Source: JAIVGV01 sp032229975 (GTDB lineage Bacteria; Acidobacteriota; Blastocatellia; Pyrinomonadales; Pyrinomonadaceae). Taken from it: a stretch of DNA of 64,000 bases. The notes below the pieces were generated by a model. The model had not been told where the DNA came from. It saw only the letters and a program-made list of their open reading frames with translations, and did no database searches. Below are positions 36,485-44,502 of this stretch, piece by piece. Both the position numbers and the translations under genes were made by a program. Position 1 is the stretch's first letter. The number at the start of each line of letters is the position of its first letter. Where the stretch lies: the NCBI GenBank assembly GCA_032229975.1, contig JAVXVG010000008.1, positions 224,672 to 288,671 on the forward strand, read 5' to 3'.

Positions 36485-36524
36485 CGCCTCTGGCAGACGG
36501 ACTCTGAAGCCAGAGGCGTTTTTT
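36485..36524 (+). terminator. intrinsic terminator of the RRM gene
   Basis: A 10-bp stem CGCCTCTGGC / GCCAGAGGCG (36485-36494 with 36509-36518) followed by six T. Confidence 0.9.
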
Positions 36525-36597
36525 AAATTTCACTGACAGACAACGAAACGAAAGGGCCCTGAACGTTACAGGGCGACAGGTAAGACAGAAAAACTTC

Positions 36598-37842
36598 ATG
36601 GAGAAATTCTCTCAACTAGGATTGCAGACCGCGCTCGCGCGTCGCTGCGAATCCCTCGGATACACGGAACCGACGCCGATCCAGCGCGAAGCGATCCCGC
36701 TCGTGCTCTCCGGCGTGGACGTGATCGGCTGTGCCGAAACCGGCACGGGCAAGACGGCAGCCTTCTTGCTGCCAACGATTCAACGCATGGCCGAGCAGCC
36801 GCGCCCCGGCGTGCGCGTGCTCGTCCTTGCACCGACACGCGAGTTGATCTCGCAGATCGAAGGCAGCTACAAACAACTCGCCCCGAAGGGCAGCCCCCGC
36901 GTCGCCTGCGTCATCGGCGGCGCGAGCATGACTAAACAACTCGACTCATTGCGACGCGGCGCAGGCATTGTCGTTGCGACTCCCGGTCGCCTGCTCGATC
37001 ACACCGAGCGCGGCACGCTCGATCTCTCGCACGTTGAAGTGCTCGTGCTTGACGAAGCCGACCGGATGCTCGACATGGGCTTCCTGCCCTCGATTCGTCG
37101 CGTGCTCGCGATGCTGCCGAAGAAGCGACAGACGCTTCTCTTCTCGGCGACGATGTCGTCTTCAATCGAAGAACTCGCGCGCAAGACCATGAAGGAGCCG
37201 AAGCTCATCGAGGTCAACGTGCGCGGCCGAGCGGCGTCGGCAGTCGAGCAGAAGGCTTACGTCGTGGCGGCGGAATCGAAGATGGCCCTACTGCTCGATC
37301 TCTTGGAGCGCGAGCGTGAGAGCGAAGACTTCGACCGCGTGCTGGTGTTTACGCGCACGCGACGCGGAGCCGAAAGACTCTCGCACATCCTCGAAGCGCG
37401 CGAGCACAAGGTGAACCGCATCCACGCGGATCGCACGCAGCCGCAGCGCGAAGCCGCACTGCGCGGATTCAAAGAGGGCCAGACGCGCGTGCTCGTCGCA
37501 ACCGACATCGCGGCGCGTGGCATAGACGTGGACTCGGTCTCGCACGTCATCAACTATGACGTGCCGGAACAGCCCGAAGATTACGTGCATCGCATCGGTC
37601 GCACGGGTCGTGCGGGCAAAGTCGGTCGCGCGATCACTCTGGTCACGCCGGTCGAAGAGTTGTCGATGCGGGCCATCGAGCGTCTGACGGGCCAGCCCGT
37701 CGAGCGCGTCGCGATGCCGGGTTTTGGCGGCTCGACGAGCGTGCGCAGCAACGGCGGCGTCGGGGCGAAGCCCTTGGCGGCAGCGCGTCGTGCGGGCAGC
37801 TCAAGTCGCCGCTCGTTCAGACCGCGTCGCGCGAGTCGCTAA
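36598..37842 (+). CDS. DEAD-box ATP-dependent RNA helicase
   Basis: A 414-residue RhlE/CsdA-type helicase. Visible motifs in order: Q motif (FSQLGL ... EPTPIQREAIP), I AETGTGKT, Ia PTRELISQ, Ib ATPGRLLDH, II DEAD, III SATM, IV VFTRTRRG, V ATDIAARGIDV and VI HRIGRTGRAG. A basic Ser/Arg-rich tail (about 375-414) should help RNA binding. It probably remodels rRNA or mRNA structure. It lies downstream of the RRM protein beyond a terminator. Confidence 0.95.
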   Translation: MEKFSQLGLQTALARRCESLGYTEPTPIQREAIPLVLSGVDVIGCAETGTGKTAAFLLPTIQRMAEQPRPGVRVLVLAPTRELISQIEGSYKQLAPKGSPRVACVIGGASMTKQLDSLRRGAGIVVATPGRLLDHTERGTLDLSHVEVLVLDEADRMLDMGFLPSIRRVLAMLPKKRQTLLFSATMSSSIEELARKTMKEPKLIEVNVRGRAASAVEQKAYVVAAESKMALLLDLLERERESEDFDRVLVFTRTRRGAERLSHILEAREHKVNRIHADRTQPQREAALRGFKEGQTRVLVATDIAARGIDVDSVSHVINYDVPEQPEDYVHRIGRTGRAGKVGRAITLVTPVEELSMRAIERLTGQPVERVAMPGFGGSTSVRSNGGVGAKPLAAARRAGSSSRRSFRPRRASR

Positions 37843-37928
37843 CCAAGCGGGCCGGTAAACAAACTGTCGGAGTCTCGTCTCTCGTGCGAGACTCCGGCCC
37901 CGACAGGTAACGGAAGCTGGAGGTGTTC

Positions 37929-38291
37929 GTGGAGAAGCAGGAGAAGCCAACATACACGGTCGGCGAGCGCGTGGAGAAGTTGTGCGCGGTGTGCGGCGAA
38001 GAGCGCGGGCACGTCGTTGCGTCGGTGACGAAGCGCGGACAGATTTCGCGCGTCAGTTGCCCGCAGTGCGGCACGCGCAGCACGTTTAAGAGCGGCGATG
38101 GCGCGACGCGTCGTGCCTCGTCGAAGGCGAGCGCGCCCTATGATCAGACGCGCACCTATCGGGCCGGTCAGTCGCTCTCGCACCCCACGTTCGGTGAGGG
38201 CGAGGTGACGGCGGTTGTCGATCCGCAGAAGATCGACGTGCTCTTTCCAGATCGAATGCGCCGACTCATACACGCGCGTGTTCAGGGGTAA
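37929..38291 (+). CDS. zinc-ribbon hypothetical protein (120 aa)
   Basis: I start it at the GTG at 37929 because GGAGG (37919-37923) has proper spacing to it, whereas the earlier in-frame GTG at 37923 overlaps that site. The N-terminal part has two Cys pairs (CAVC and CPQC, about 19-22 and 45-48) forming a zinc ribbon. The C-terminal part (about 78-115: LSHPTFGEGEVTAVVDPQKIDVLFPDRMRRLIHA) resembles the small Tudor-like module at the C-terminus of UvrD/PcrA helicases. It may bind RNA polymerase or nucleic acid. Confidence 0.65.
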   Translation: MEKQEKPTYTVGERVEKLCAVCGEERGHVVASVTKRGQISRVSCPQCGTRSTFKSGDGATRRASSKASAPYDQTRTYRAGQSLSHPTFGEGEVTAVVDPQKIDVLFPDRMRRLIHARVQG

Positions 38292-38391
38292 GCTGCGGCG
38301 CGCACGAGGCCGCGCTCTGCGCAGACGCAGGAGCGCGCTCGCTCGCGCTCTCACGACCGTCGGGGCCCGACTCACGTTTCGCGCCGAGTTG

Positions 38392-38514
38392 ATGCCCGGA
38401 CGCAGTGCATCGGAGCGCACCTACACGGTCGCACGCGTGCTCACGAGCGGACGCATTGAGCTAACGGGTATCGGCGGGCAACACACCCTGACGGAGTTTG
38501 AAGCCGCGACGTGA
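38392..38514 (+). CDS. short hypothetical protein, start uncertain
   Basis: The frame ending at 38514 has a coding-like end (RTYTVARVLTSGRIELTGI, then GGQHTLTEFE) that looks like a small beta-barrel protein. The preceding residues (LTFRAELMPG, from about 38365) also look real, but no ATG/GTG/TTG stands where one would expect it. The only sensible start is the ATG at 38392, which gives 40 residues. Either the start was lost or translation couples to the zinc-ribbon gene upstream. Confidence 0.35.
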   Translation: MPGRSASERTYTVARVLTSGRIELTGIGGQHTLTEFEAAT

Positions 38515-38587
38515 GGATCGCGCGCGGGCTGACATCAGAGCGAGTTGCGTGTAGCTGCGACCCGGCTTGAGTCACACGTTTAAGAAT

Positions 38588-38626
38588 AAAGCCCCACGCA
38601 CACTAGCGATGTGCGTGGGGCTTTTT
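38588..38626. terminator. bidirectional intrinsic terminator
   Basis: A perfect 15-bp stem (38588-38602 with 38610-38624) containing GCCCCACGCACA, followed by T5 on the plus strand. It serves the convergent genes on either side. Confidence 0.9.
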
Positions 38627-38650
38627 GTCTATCGTGATTCCTTCGTGGCT

Positions 38651-39409
38651 TCAGTTCTTGGCCTTCTCAACAGCGTTGGGCGATTCGTAGTTCGTATAGC
38701 GCACGCGCATTCGCACGCGAACGACATCGCCGCTCTGCAACACTAGCTCGTCGTTGGCCGTGACGAGCGAAGGAACCCAGTAGCGACCGTCGTGCTCACG
38801 GTAGTAGTCGAAGATGGGGAAGACCTCCTTGCCCTGCGGCACGCCCTTGCCGTTCGCTTTGACGATCTGAAAATCTTGATCGTCGATCCAGACCCGGCCC
38901 TCGAAGAAACGATCCTTCGACTTCTTCGGGTTCGGCATCACCTTCGGCCCAACGTCGAAGACGTAGGCGTTGATCTCGTCGATCTTCTCTCTGCCGACGA
39001 GCTTGAAGTCGTACTGCGCGAGCTTCGGCCCTTCGAGGACGAAGAGCTGGATCGAGTTGAGATCGTCCATGTCCGTCTGCGAAGGCGCGAGCGTCGGGAT
39101 GGGCATATGCAAGACCTTCTCCTGCTGCTTGCCCTCGGCATCGAAGAAGATGCGCGAGAGGCGATGGAACTCGCCCGTCACCTGCCCGCCCATGCCGATG
39201 GATTGAATGACGGCGTCGCGTCGGAAAGCATAGCGCGCGAACGCACGCTGGAAGGCCGTCTCGTTAGCGATGAACTTCGCGACGATCTGATTCGCGTCCG
39301 CCGACGGCGCGGGCACGACACCCTGCGCGCGCACATTCGAAGCAAGCGACATGAAAGCGACCGCGCACAACGTTGTCGAGAGAAATGGAAGCAGGCTTTT
39401 GCGTCTCAT
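38651..39409 (-). CDS. LolA-like outer-membrane lipoprotein-sorting protein
   Basis: A 252-residue periplasmic protein from the ATG at 39409, with a signal peptide ending NVRAQ (about 28). The rest is an antiparallel beta-rich fold typical of LolA/LolB-type carriers, with strands such as GRVWIDDQDFQIVKANG and a C-terminal VRVRMRVRYTNYE. Such proteins carry lipids or lipoproteins across the periplasm. No cysteine lipobox is present. It lies downstream of the MqnD-like gene on the same strand (115-base gap). Confidence 0.65.
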   Translation of the reverse strand: MRRKSLLPFLSTTLCAVAFMSLASNVRAQGVVPAPSADANQIVAKFIANETAFQRAFARYAFRRDAVIQSIGMGGQVTGEFHRLSRIFFDAEGKQQEKVLHMPIPTLAPSQTDMDDLNSIQLFVLEGPKLAQYDFKLVGREKIDEINAYVFDVGPKVMPNPKKSKDRFFEGRVWIDDQDFQIVKANGKGVPQGKEVFPIFDYYREHDGRYWVPSLVTANDELVLQSGDVVRVRMRVRYTNYESPNAVEKAKN

Positions 39410-39524
39410 ATTTTTCGCGGGTGTTAAGGTTTGATCTCTGCCGCCCCGAACTGCCGCGCTAGTCAACGAGCGACCCTTCAGGGAAGTTTTAAGATGCAAC
39501 GTGCGTTGCTCGTGTTGCCAATGC

Positions 39525-40373
39525 TTACTCGACGAACTCGACTTCGACGCGATGCGGGATGACGCCGCGAGATGCGCCCTCGTCGAGCAAACGCTGCACG
39601 GCTTCACGTCCGCGCTCAGTGTAATCGAGCGTTAACTCGTTGACCCACATCGCGACGAACTTGTCAGCCGTACCCACGTCCATGTCGCGCGCGAACTGCA
39701 TGGCGTATTCAAGCGCGTCCTCGCGATGATCGAGCGAATATTGGATGCTCGCGTGCAGGCACTTCGAGACCTCGCGCATCAAGTCGGCTCCGAGATCGCG
39801 TCGGATGACGTTGCCGCCCATCGGCAACGGGAGGCCCGTCTCTTTGTGCCACCACTCGCCGAGGTCTAAGACCTTGTGCAAGCCCAACTCCTGATAGAAA
39901 AGCTGGCCCTCGTGGATCAAGAGTCCCGCATCGCTTCGGCCCTCGCGCACGTGATCGATGATCTTGTCGAAGGGCACAACCTCATACTCGAAGTCGGGAC
40001 AGAAGATACGCAGCGCGAGAAACGCGCTCGTCATTTTTCCCGGCACGGCGACTCTCAGACGCGACATCTCTTCGGGCGACACTTTCTCGCGCGAGACGAC
40101 GATGGGGCCATAGTTGTCGCCGATTGACGCGCCGTGCGGCAAGAGCGCGTACTTGTCCGAGATGTAGGCGTAGGCGTGAAAGCTCACGGCGGTTACGTCA
40201 TAGACGCCGCGCGTCGCCTTCTCGTTCAACGTCTGGATGTCTTCGAGCACGTGCTCAAAACGAAGGTTGCCGGTGTCGAGCTTGTTCGTCGCGAGCCCGT
40301 AGAACATGAAGGCGTCGTCCGAGTCGGGCGAGTGTGCGACGGTGATCGTGCGCGTGTCGGTGGCAGTTGGCAT
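39525..40373 (-). CDS. mqnD: MqnD/MqnA-type menaquinone biosynthesis enzyme
   Basis: A 282-residue protein with a periplasmic-binding-protein-type fold. The opening (AHSPDSDDAFMFYGLATNKL) matches the MqnD pattern SPxxxDxFxFYxL better than that of MqnA. MqnD turns cyclic dehypoxanthine futalosine into 1,4-dihydroxy-6-naphthoate. It is in a minus-strand group with mqnE and mqnP, which supports a role in the futalosine route. I start it at the ATG at 40373; a heptad array lies directly upstream. Confidence 0.75.
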   Translation of the reverse strand: MPTATDTRTITVAHSPDSDDAFMFYGLATNKLDTGNLRFEHVLEDIQTLNEKATRGVYDVTAVSFHAYAYISDKYALLPHGASIGDNYGPIVVSREKVSPEEMSRLRVAVPGKMTSAFLALRIFCPDFEYEVVPFDKIIDHVREGRSDAGLLIHEGQLFYQELGLHKVLDLGEWWHKETGLPLPMGGNVIRRDLGADLMREVSKCLHASIQYSLDHREDALEYAMQFARDMDVGTADKFVAMWVNELTLDYTERGREAVQRLLDEGASRGVIPHRVEVEFVE

Positions 40374-40379
40374 GAGATA

Positions 40380-40414
40380 AGTTTTCGGTTTTGAGTTTTC
40401 AGTTTTCAGCCGGA
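40380..40414. repeat. heptad-word array (word AGTTTTC), single arm
   Basis: Five consecutive 7-base units, three of them AGTTTTC, fill the space six bases upstream of the mqnD start codon. No clear complementary arm is seen. The array takes the position where a ribosome-binding site would be. Confidence 0.6.
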
Positions 40415-40456
40415 CAGGATTGCGACTCTGCGCGTGGCCTCTCCTCTCGCGCATCA

Positions 40457-41236
40457 TCAGTTGAGCCGGCCGTAATAGACCTTCGCGTCATACTCGATCT
40501 CAACGCACCCGCCTTGTTGATGCTCGTCAAATAGTTGACGCAAGCGCGCGAGCATCGGCTCGTAGCTCGGATGGCCTTCGAGTGGAACGTACGACGATGA
40601 CAATAGACGACCGCGCAAGCTCGCGAAGTCAACCGATTGAAAATTGTCGAAACTGCGCGCGCCGAACTCGCCGCCGAAGAACCCGGCGATCCTCTCGTCC
40701 GACACCTGTTCGCAGTTCACCTGCGCGTAGTCCGTGCCGAACTCGCGCAAGAGCTGTTCGTAGTCGCGCAGGAACGGCGTCGCATCCGTTCGTCTCATGT
40801 TCCAAAGAAGCGCGACCGATCCATTCGGCTTCAAGATGCGACGAAACTCCGCGCTCGCTCGCGTGGCGTCGAACCAGTGAAACGCCTGCGCCGCCGTCAC
40901 GAGATCGATGCTCGCACTTTCCAGCATCGTCGCCTCGGCTGTGCCTTTCACGCTCCTGAAATTCGGATAACTTTTCAAGCGCGACTCCGCGAACGCGCGC
41001 ATCGCATCGTTTGGCTCGATGGCGACAACCGCACAGCCCGCTTCGAGTAACAACTCCGATAAAATCCCCGTGCCCGATCCAACGTCCGCGACCGACGCGC
41101 CGCATGTCGCGCCCAACCCGTCGCGCAGAAAATTGATCATGCCCGCCGGATAGTCCGGTCTATACGCCGCGTAATTCTCGACGCGGTCGTTGAACCTGCT
41201 CGACGTTTTGATTTCGCTGGTCGCTTCGCGGCTCAC
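40457..41236 (-). CDS. class I SAM-dependent methyltransferase
   Basis: A 259-residue methyltransferase with SAM-binding motif I VADVGSGTGILSE (about 48-60), an acidic residue after strand 2 (VVAIEPND), and motif VTAAQAFHWFD. This last block is shared with the trans-aconitate/UbiE-like small-molecule methyltransferases. It lies between the MqnD-like gene and mqnE. Menaquinone synthesis ends with a MenG/UbiE methylation, so it could act there, but its sequence is closer to the Tam-like group (ASRFNDRVENYAAYRPDYP-type opening). The substrate is open. Confidence 0.8.
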   Translation of the reverse strand: MSREATSEIKTSSRFNDRVENYAAYRPDYPAGMINFLRDGLGATCGASVADVGSGTGILSELLLEAGCAVVAIEPNDAMRAFAESRLKSYPNFRSVKGTAEATMLESASIDLVTAAQAFHWFDATRASAEFRRILKPNGSVALLWNMRRTDATPFLRDYEQLLREFGTDYAQVNCEQVSDERIAGFFGGEFGARSFDNFQSVDFASLRGRLLSSSYVPLEGHPSYEPMLARLRQLFDEHQQGGCVEIEYDAKVYYGRLN

Positions 41237-41246
41237 GTCTTACATC

Positions 41247-42356
41247 CTAAGCAACAGATAATTCCGCGACAGGGTGGTAAAGCGTGTCGCGCTCGACGGG
41301 CTCGAAGCCTGCATCACTGATGAGCGCGGCGATCTCTTGCTTGCTCATCTTCACTTCGTGGTTTGCTTCGACCGAGTAGCTTTCGGTTAGCTCGCCGCCG
41401 TCGGTGATCGTGCCGTCGAGGTCGTTCGCGCCGTAGTGGAGGGCCACCTGCGCGAGTCGCTTCCCCAACATGACCCAGTAGGCTTTGACGTGCGCGAAGT
41501 TGTCCAAGAGGAGACGCGAGACGGCGATGGTCTTTAAGGAATCGACGCCGGAGGGGCCTGGGCAATGGGCGAGCTTCGTCTCCGCCGGATGAAACGCGAG
41601 CGGGATGAAGCACTGGAAGCCGCCGGAGATGTCCTGCTGCTCGCGCAGCCGGATCAAATGATCGACGCGATCCTCGATTGACTCGATGTGACCGTAGAGC
41701 ATCGTCGCGTTGGTCTTCAAGCCTGCGGCGTGAACCTTGCCCGCGAGCGAGAGCCAGCGCGCGGCATCCGTCTTGTGCGCGCAGATCGCGGAGCGCGTGG
41801 GCTCGCGGAAAATCTCCGCGCCGCCGCCCGGGCATGAGTCCATGCCTGCATCCTTGAGCTGAGAGATCACGTCTTCGTCGCGCATCTTGTAGAAGTAGGT
41901 CATGTGATCGAGTTCGACCATCGTGAACGCCTTCAAGTGCAGGCGCGGATACTCGCGCTTCAGGCCTGAGAGCAGGTCTGTGTAATAACTGAACGGCAGC
42001 TTCGTGTTCAGACCGCCGACGATGTGCAGCTCGGTCGCGCCTTCGTCGATAGCCTCGCCCGCGATCTTCAGGGCCTCGTCGATGTTGTGCGTGTAGGCGT
42101 CCGCTTGGCGCGGCGTGCGGTAGAAGTTGCAGAACTTGCAGTCAGCATAGCAGACATTCGTGTAGTTGAAATGACGGTTGACGTTGAAGTAAGTGAGCCG
42201 GCCGTGGAGACTGCGGCGCACGATGTCGGCGAGTTTCGCGAGCGCGCCGAGATCGTCCGTCGCGTAAAGGGCCAGCCCATCGTCGAAAGTTAAACGCTCG
42301 CCCGCTTCGACGCGCGCGGCGATGTGGTTGAGTTTCGTGTCGTGTGAAAATTGCAT
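41247..42356 (-). CDS. mqnE: aminofutalosine synthase (radical SAM)
   Basis: Second-step enzyme of the futalosine menaquinone route: it joins the MqnA product with SAM to make aminofutalosine. From the ATG at 42356 it has 369 residues. The 4Fe-4S/SAM motif CX3CX2C is at Cys69-Cys73-Cys76 (NVCYADCKFC), preceded by the family's NVNRHFNYT. Later blocks (GGLNTKLPFSYYTDLL, PGGGAEIF, CPGPSGVDSLKTIAVSRL) fit MqnE/MqnC. The ending HEVKMSKQEIAALISDAGF is typical of MqnE. It lies 71 bases from mqnP. Confidence 0.92.
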   Translation of the reverse strand: MQFSHDTKLNHIAARVEAGERLTFDDGLALYATDDLGALAKLADIVRRSLHGRLTYFNVNRHFNYTNVCYADCKFCNFYRTPRQADAYTHNIDEALKIAGEAIDEGATELHIVGGLNTKLPFSYYTDLLSGLKREYPRLHLKAFTMVELDHMTYFYKMRDEDVISQLKDAGMDSCPGGGAEIFREPTRSAICAHKTDAARWLSLAGKVHAAGLKTNATMLYGHIESIEDRVDHLIRLREQQDISGGFQCFIPLAFHPAETKLAHCPGPSGVDSLKTIAVSRLLLDNFAHVKAYWVMLGKRLAQVALHYGANDLDGTITDGGELTESYSVEANHEVKMSKQEIAALISDAGFEPVERDTLYHPVAELSVA

Positions 42357-42427
42357 CGCGTCAAATTCCAGTTTCGATATTCCGAACACCGAAGCATTCA
42401 ACTTCGGATCAAGTTCCAATCAACATC

Positions 42428-43312
42428 TCACAGTCTCGTCAACAACGTCGCGCCCCCGAACGTGACGAAGAGGATCACGCTGACGAAGGCGTTCGTCGTG
42501 AAGAACGCGGCGTTGAGCCGACTGAGATCGTCCGCGCGCACGAGCGAGTGCTGATAGACGAGCAGCGCGCCCGTCGCAAACAGGCCCACGAGCGGAAGCC
42601 AGCCGAGTTGTACGATCAAGTATAACCCGACGAGCGCGACGAACGCCCCCGCGTGGAGCGCGCGCGCGATCCAGAGTGCGCGATTGATACCGGCGCGAGC
42701 GGGAATTGAACGAAGTCCGGCGCTGCGATCAAAGTCGAAATCCTGACAGGCGTAGAGCACGTCGAAGCCCGCAGTCCAGAGCAGCACGACGAGCGAGAGC
42801 AGCAGAGGCGTGGGCGAATCGAGGTGGCCGCGCACGGCGATCCACGCGCCCGTCGGCGCAATCGCGAGACACCAGCCGAGCACGAGATGCGAGAGCGACG
42901 TGAAACGCTTCGTGTATGAGTAAAGCAAGACGCTTGCGAGCGCGACCGGCGAGAGCAAGAGCGTCAGATGATTGAGCATCAACGCGGCGACGAAGAAGAG
43001 TGCACACGCCGCGATGGTGAAGGCCCAAGCGAAGCGCAGCGAGAGCAGACCGGCGGGGATGGCCCGCTCTCTCGTGCGCGGGTTCGCGGCGTCGATACGG
43101 CGGTCGGCGATGCGGTTAAAGGTCATCGCGGCAGAGCGCGCGCCGAACATCGCCACAGTGATCCAGATGATCTGCCACGCGGTCGGTAAGCCACGCGCCG
43201 CGAGCGCCGCGCCTAAGAAAGCGAAGGGCAGCGCGAAGAGCGTGTGCTCGATCTTGATCATTTCGAGCGTCGTGCGGACGCCGCTCTTCGTCTTTGTCGA
43301 GTTCATCAACAT
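42428..43312 (-). CDS. mqnP: UbiA-family prenyltransferase of the menaquinone (futalosine) pathway
   Basis: An integral membrane prenyltransferase of 294 residues with about eight transmembrane helices. The two Asp-rich motifs are NRIADRRIDAANPRTRER and DVLYACQDFDFDR, which bind the Mg-diphosphate of the prenyl donor. The sequence type is that of the MqnP group, which prenylates the 1,4-dihydroxy-6-naphthoate-type acid. It clusters with mqnE and an mqnD-like gene. ATG codons at 43312 and 43306 are both possible starts. No mqnA, mqnB or mqnC is in the window. Confidence 0.88.
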   Translation of the reverse strand: MLMNSTKTKSGVRTTLEMIKIEHTLFALPFAFLGAALAARGLPTAWQIIWITVAMFGARSAAMTFNRIADRRIDAANPRTRERAIPAGLLSLRFAWAFTIAACALFFVAALMLNHLTLLLSPVALASVLLYSYTKRFTSLSHLVLGWCLAIAPTGAWIAVRGHLDSPTPLLLSLVVLLWTAGFDVLYACQDFDFDRSAGLRSIPARAGINRALWIARALHAGAFVALVGLYLIVQLGWLPLVGLFATGALLVYQHSLVRADDLSRLNAAFFTTNAFVSVILFVTFGGATLLTRL

Positions 43313-43485
43313 GAACAGATGCGCTGTCGGGAAGTTGCTGCCGCGCGCACCTTAAGAGATGCAAAGTTGAGACCAACGAAGAAGCCGCGCGCTTCGCGCA
43401 CGCGCGAAGCCACAACGTTTGCAAATCGCCACGCGCGACGCGAGCCCGTCGCATTTTGCCAGCGTGCCGGCGAAGACGCGCCTCT

Positions 43486-43590
43486 CGTGAATCGTCCATC
43501 GTTAATCATGAATCGTTAATTGTGAATGTTGAATTGTCAGCCGTCAAACGCAACTGCATTCACGATTGACTATTCACAATTCACGATAGG
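43486..43590. repeat. longest heptad-word array: 15 consecutive 7-base units
   Basis: From 43486 to 43590 the sequence can be cut into 15 units of exactly 7 bases in one register. Those in the left half read mostly NNTGAAT or NNTTAAT (CGTGAAT, CGTTAAT, TGTGAAT) and those in the right half read mostly NNATTCA (CAATTCA), so the array is roughly self-complementary. It lies between the divergent genes mqnP and larB. The rest of this 347-base gap (43313-43485, 43591-43659) shows nothing else. Confidence 0.8.
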
Positions 43591-43659
43591 CGCGTTTCGT
43601 GGCCTTCGCGTCGCGGTGTTAGAATCCGTGCACGTCTTTTCGGAAACGAATCGGGCACG

Positions 43660-44439
43660 ATGGACTTGAAGGAGATCGAAGAACTGTTGCGCGCGCACGG
43701 ATCGGGCGCGCTCACGACGGAGGATGCCGCGCGGCGTTTGGCGAACCTGCACTTCGAGGAGACGCCGCATGCGCGCGTCGATCATGCGAGGGCCGCGCGG
43801 CAGGGCTTCCCGGAAGTCGTCTTCGGGGCCGGGAAGACGCGCGCGCAGGTCATAGAGATCGTCGAGAAGCTATTAGAGCGCGCGCCGAACGTGCTCATCA
43901 CGCGAACAGATGCGCAGACTTACGGCGAGGTGCGCAACATCGCGACGGACGCAGAGTGGCACGAGTCTGCGCGGCTGATTCGCATTCAGAGAGATCGCAC
44001 GGAGCGCGGTGCGGGCGAGATCGGGATCGTCACCGCAGGGACGAGCGACATCCCCATCGCCGAAGAAGCCGCGCTCACCGCCGAAGCGATGGGTAATCGC
44101 GTGGCGCGCATCTGGGACGCGGGCGTCGCGGGGATTCATCGCATCCTCGCAGAGCGCGAGCGGCTGCGAGGCTTCCGCGTCGTCGTCGTCGCCGCAGGGA
44201 TGGAGGGGGCCCTCCCTTCGGTCGTCGGCGGTTTAGTCGGCGTGCCTGTCATCGCCGTGCCGACGAGCGTCGGCTACGGCGCATCGTTTGGCGGGCTGGC
44301 GGCCCTTCTAGGAATGCTCAACTCGTGCGCGTCAAACGTCACGGTCGTCAACATCGACAACGGCTTCGGCGCGGGCTTCGTCGCGAGCCTCATCAACAGG
44401 CGTTGGAACGATGAACGCGGAACGATGAACGCGGAATGA
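43660..44439 (+). CDS. larB: nickel-pincer cofactor biosynthesis protein LarB
   Basis: LarB carboxylates and adenylylates nicotinate mononucleotide precursors on the way to the nickel-pincer nucleotide of lactate racemase and relatives. The 259-residue protein has the AIR-carboxylase-like (PurE-type) core: VVFGAGKTRAQVIEI, the central TAGTSDIPIAEEAALTAEAMG and AAGMEGALPSVVGGLVGVPVIAVPTSVGYG. The last 12 or so residues (WNDERGTMNAE) are coded by a palindromic repeat rather than family sequence. larC and larE are not in the window. Confidence 0.92.
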   Translation: MDLKEIEELLRAHGSGALTTEDAARRLANLHFEETPHARVDHARAARQGFPEVVFGAGKTRAQVIEIVEKLLERAPNVLITRTDAQTYGEVRNIATDAEWHESARLIRIQRDRTERGAGEIGIVTAGTSDIPIAEEAALTAEAMGNRVARIWDAGVAGIHRILAERERLRGFRVVVVAAGMEGALPSVVGGLVGVPVIAVPTSVGYGASFGGLAALLGMLNSCASNVTVVNIDNGFGAGFVASLINRRWNDERGTMNAE

Positions 44440-44502
44440 AAAAGAGAAGAACAACCGCAACGGGTTTTCCGTTCCGCGTTCATCGTTCCGCGTTCATCGT
44501 TC
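44406..44502. repeat. 31-bp perfect inverted repeat of 7-base words inside two reading frames
   Basis: 44406-44436 is the exact reverse complement of 44472-44502, with a 35-base loop. Each arm is two copies of a 14-base unit, itself two related heptads (AACGATG and AACGCGG). The left arm codes the C-terminus of LarB and the right arm codes part of the signal peptide of the LCAT-like protein. The stop/start overlap of the two genes (44436-44439) lies at the inner edge of the left arm. Confidence 0.85.

Noticed and set aside
43486..43590. Heptad array considered as a CRISPR
   Set aside because: The unit is 7 bases with no spacers and no cas genes nearby; it is not a CRISPR array.
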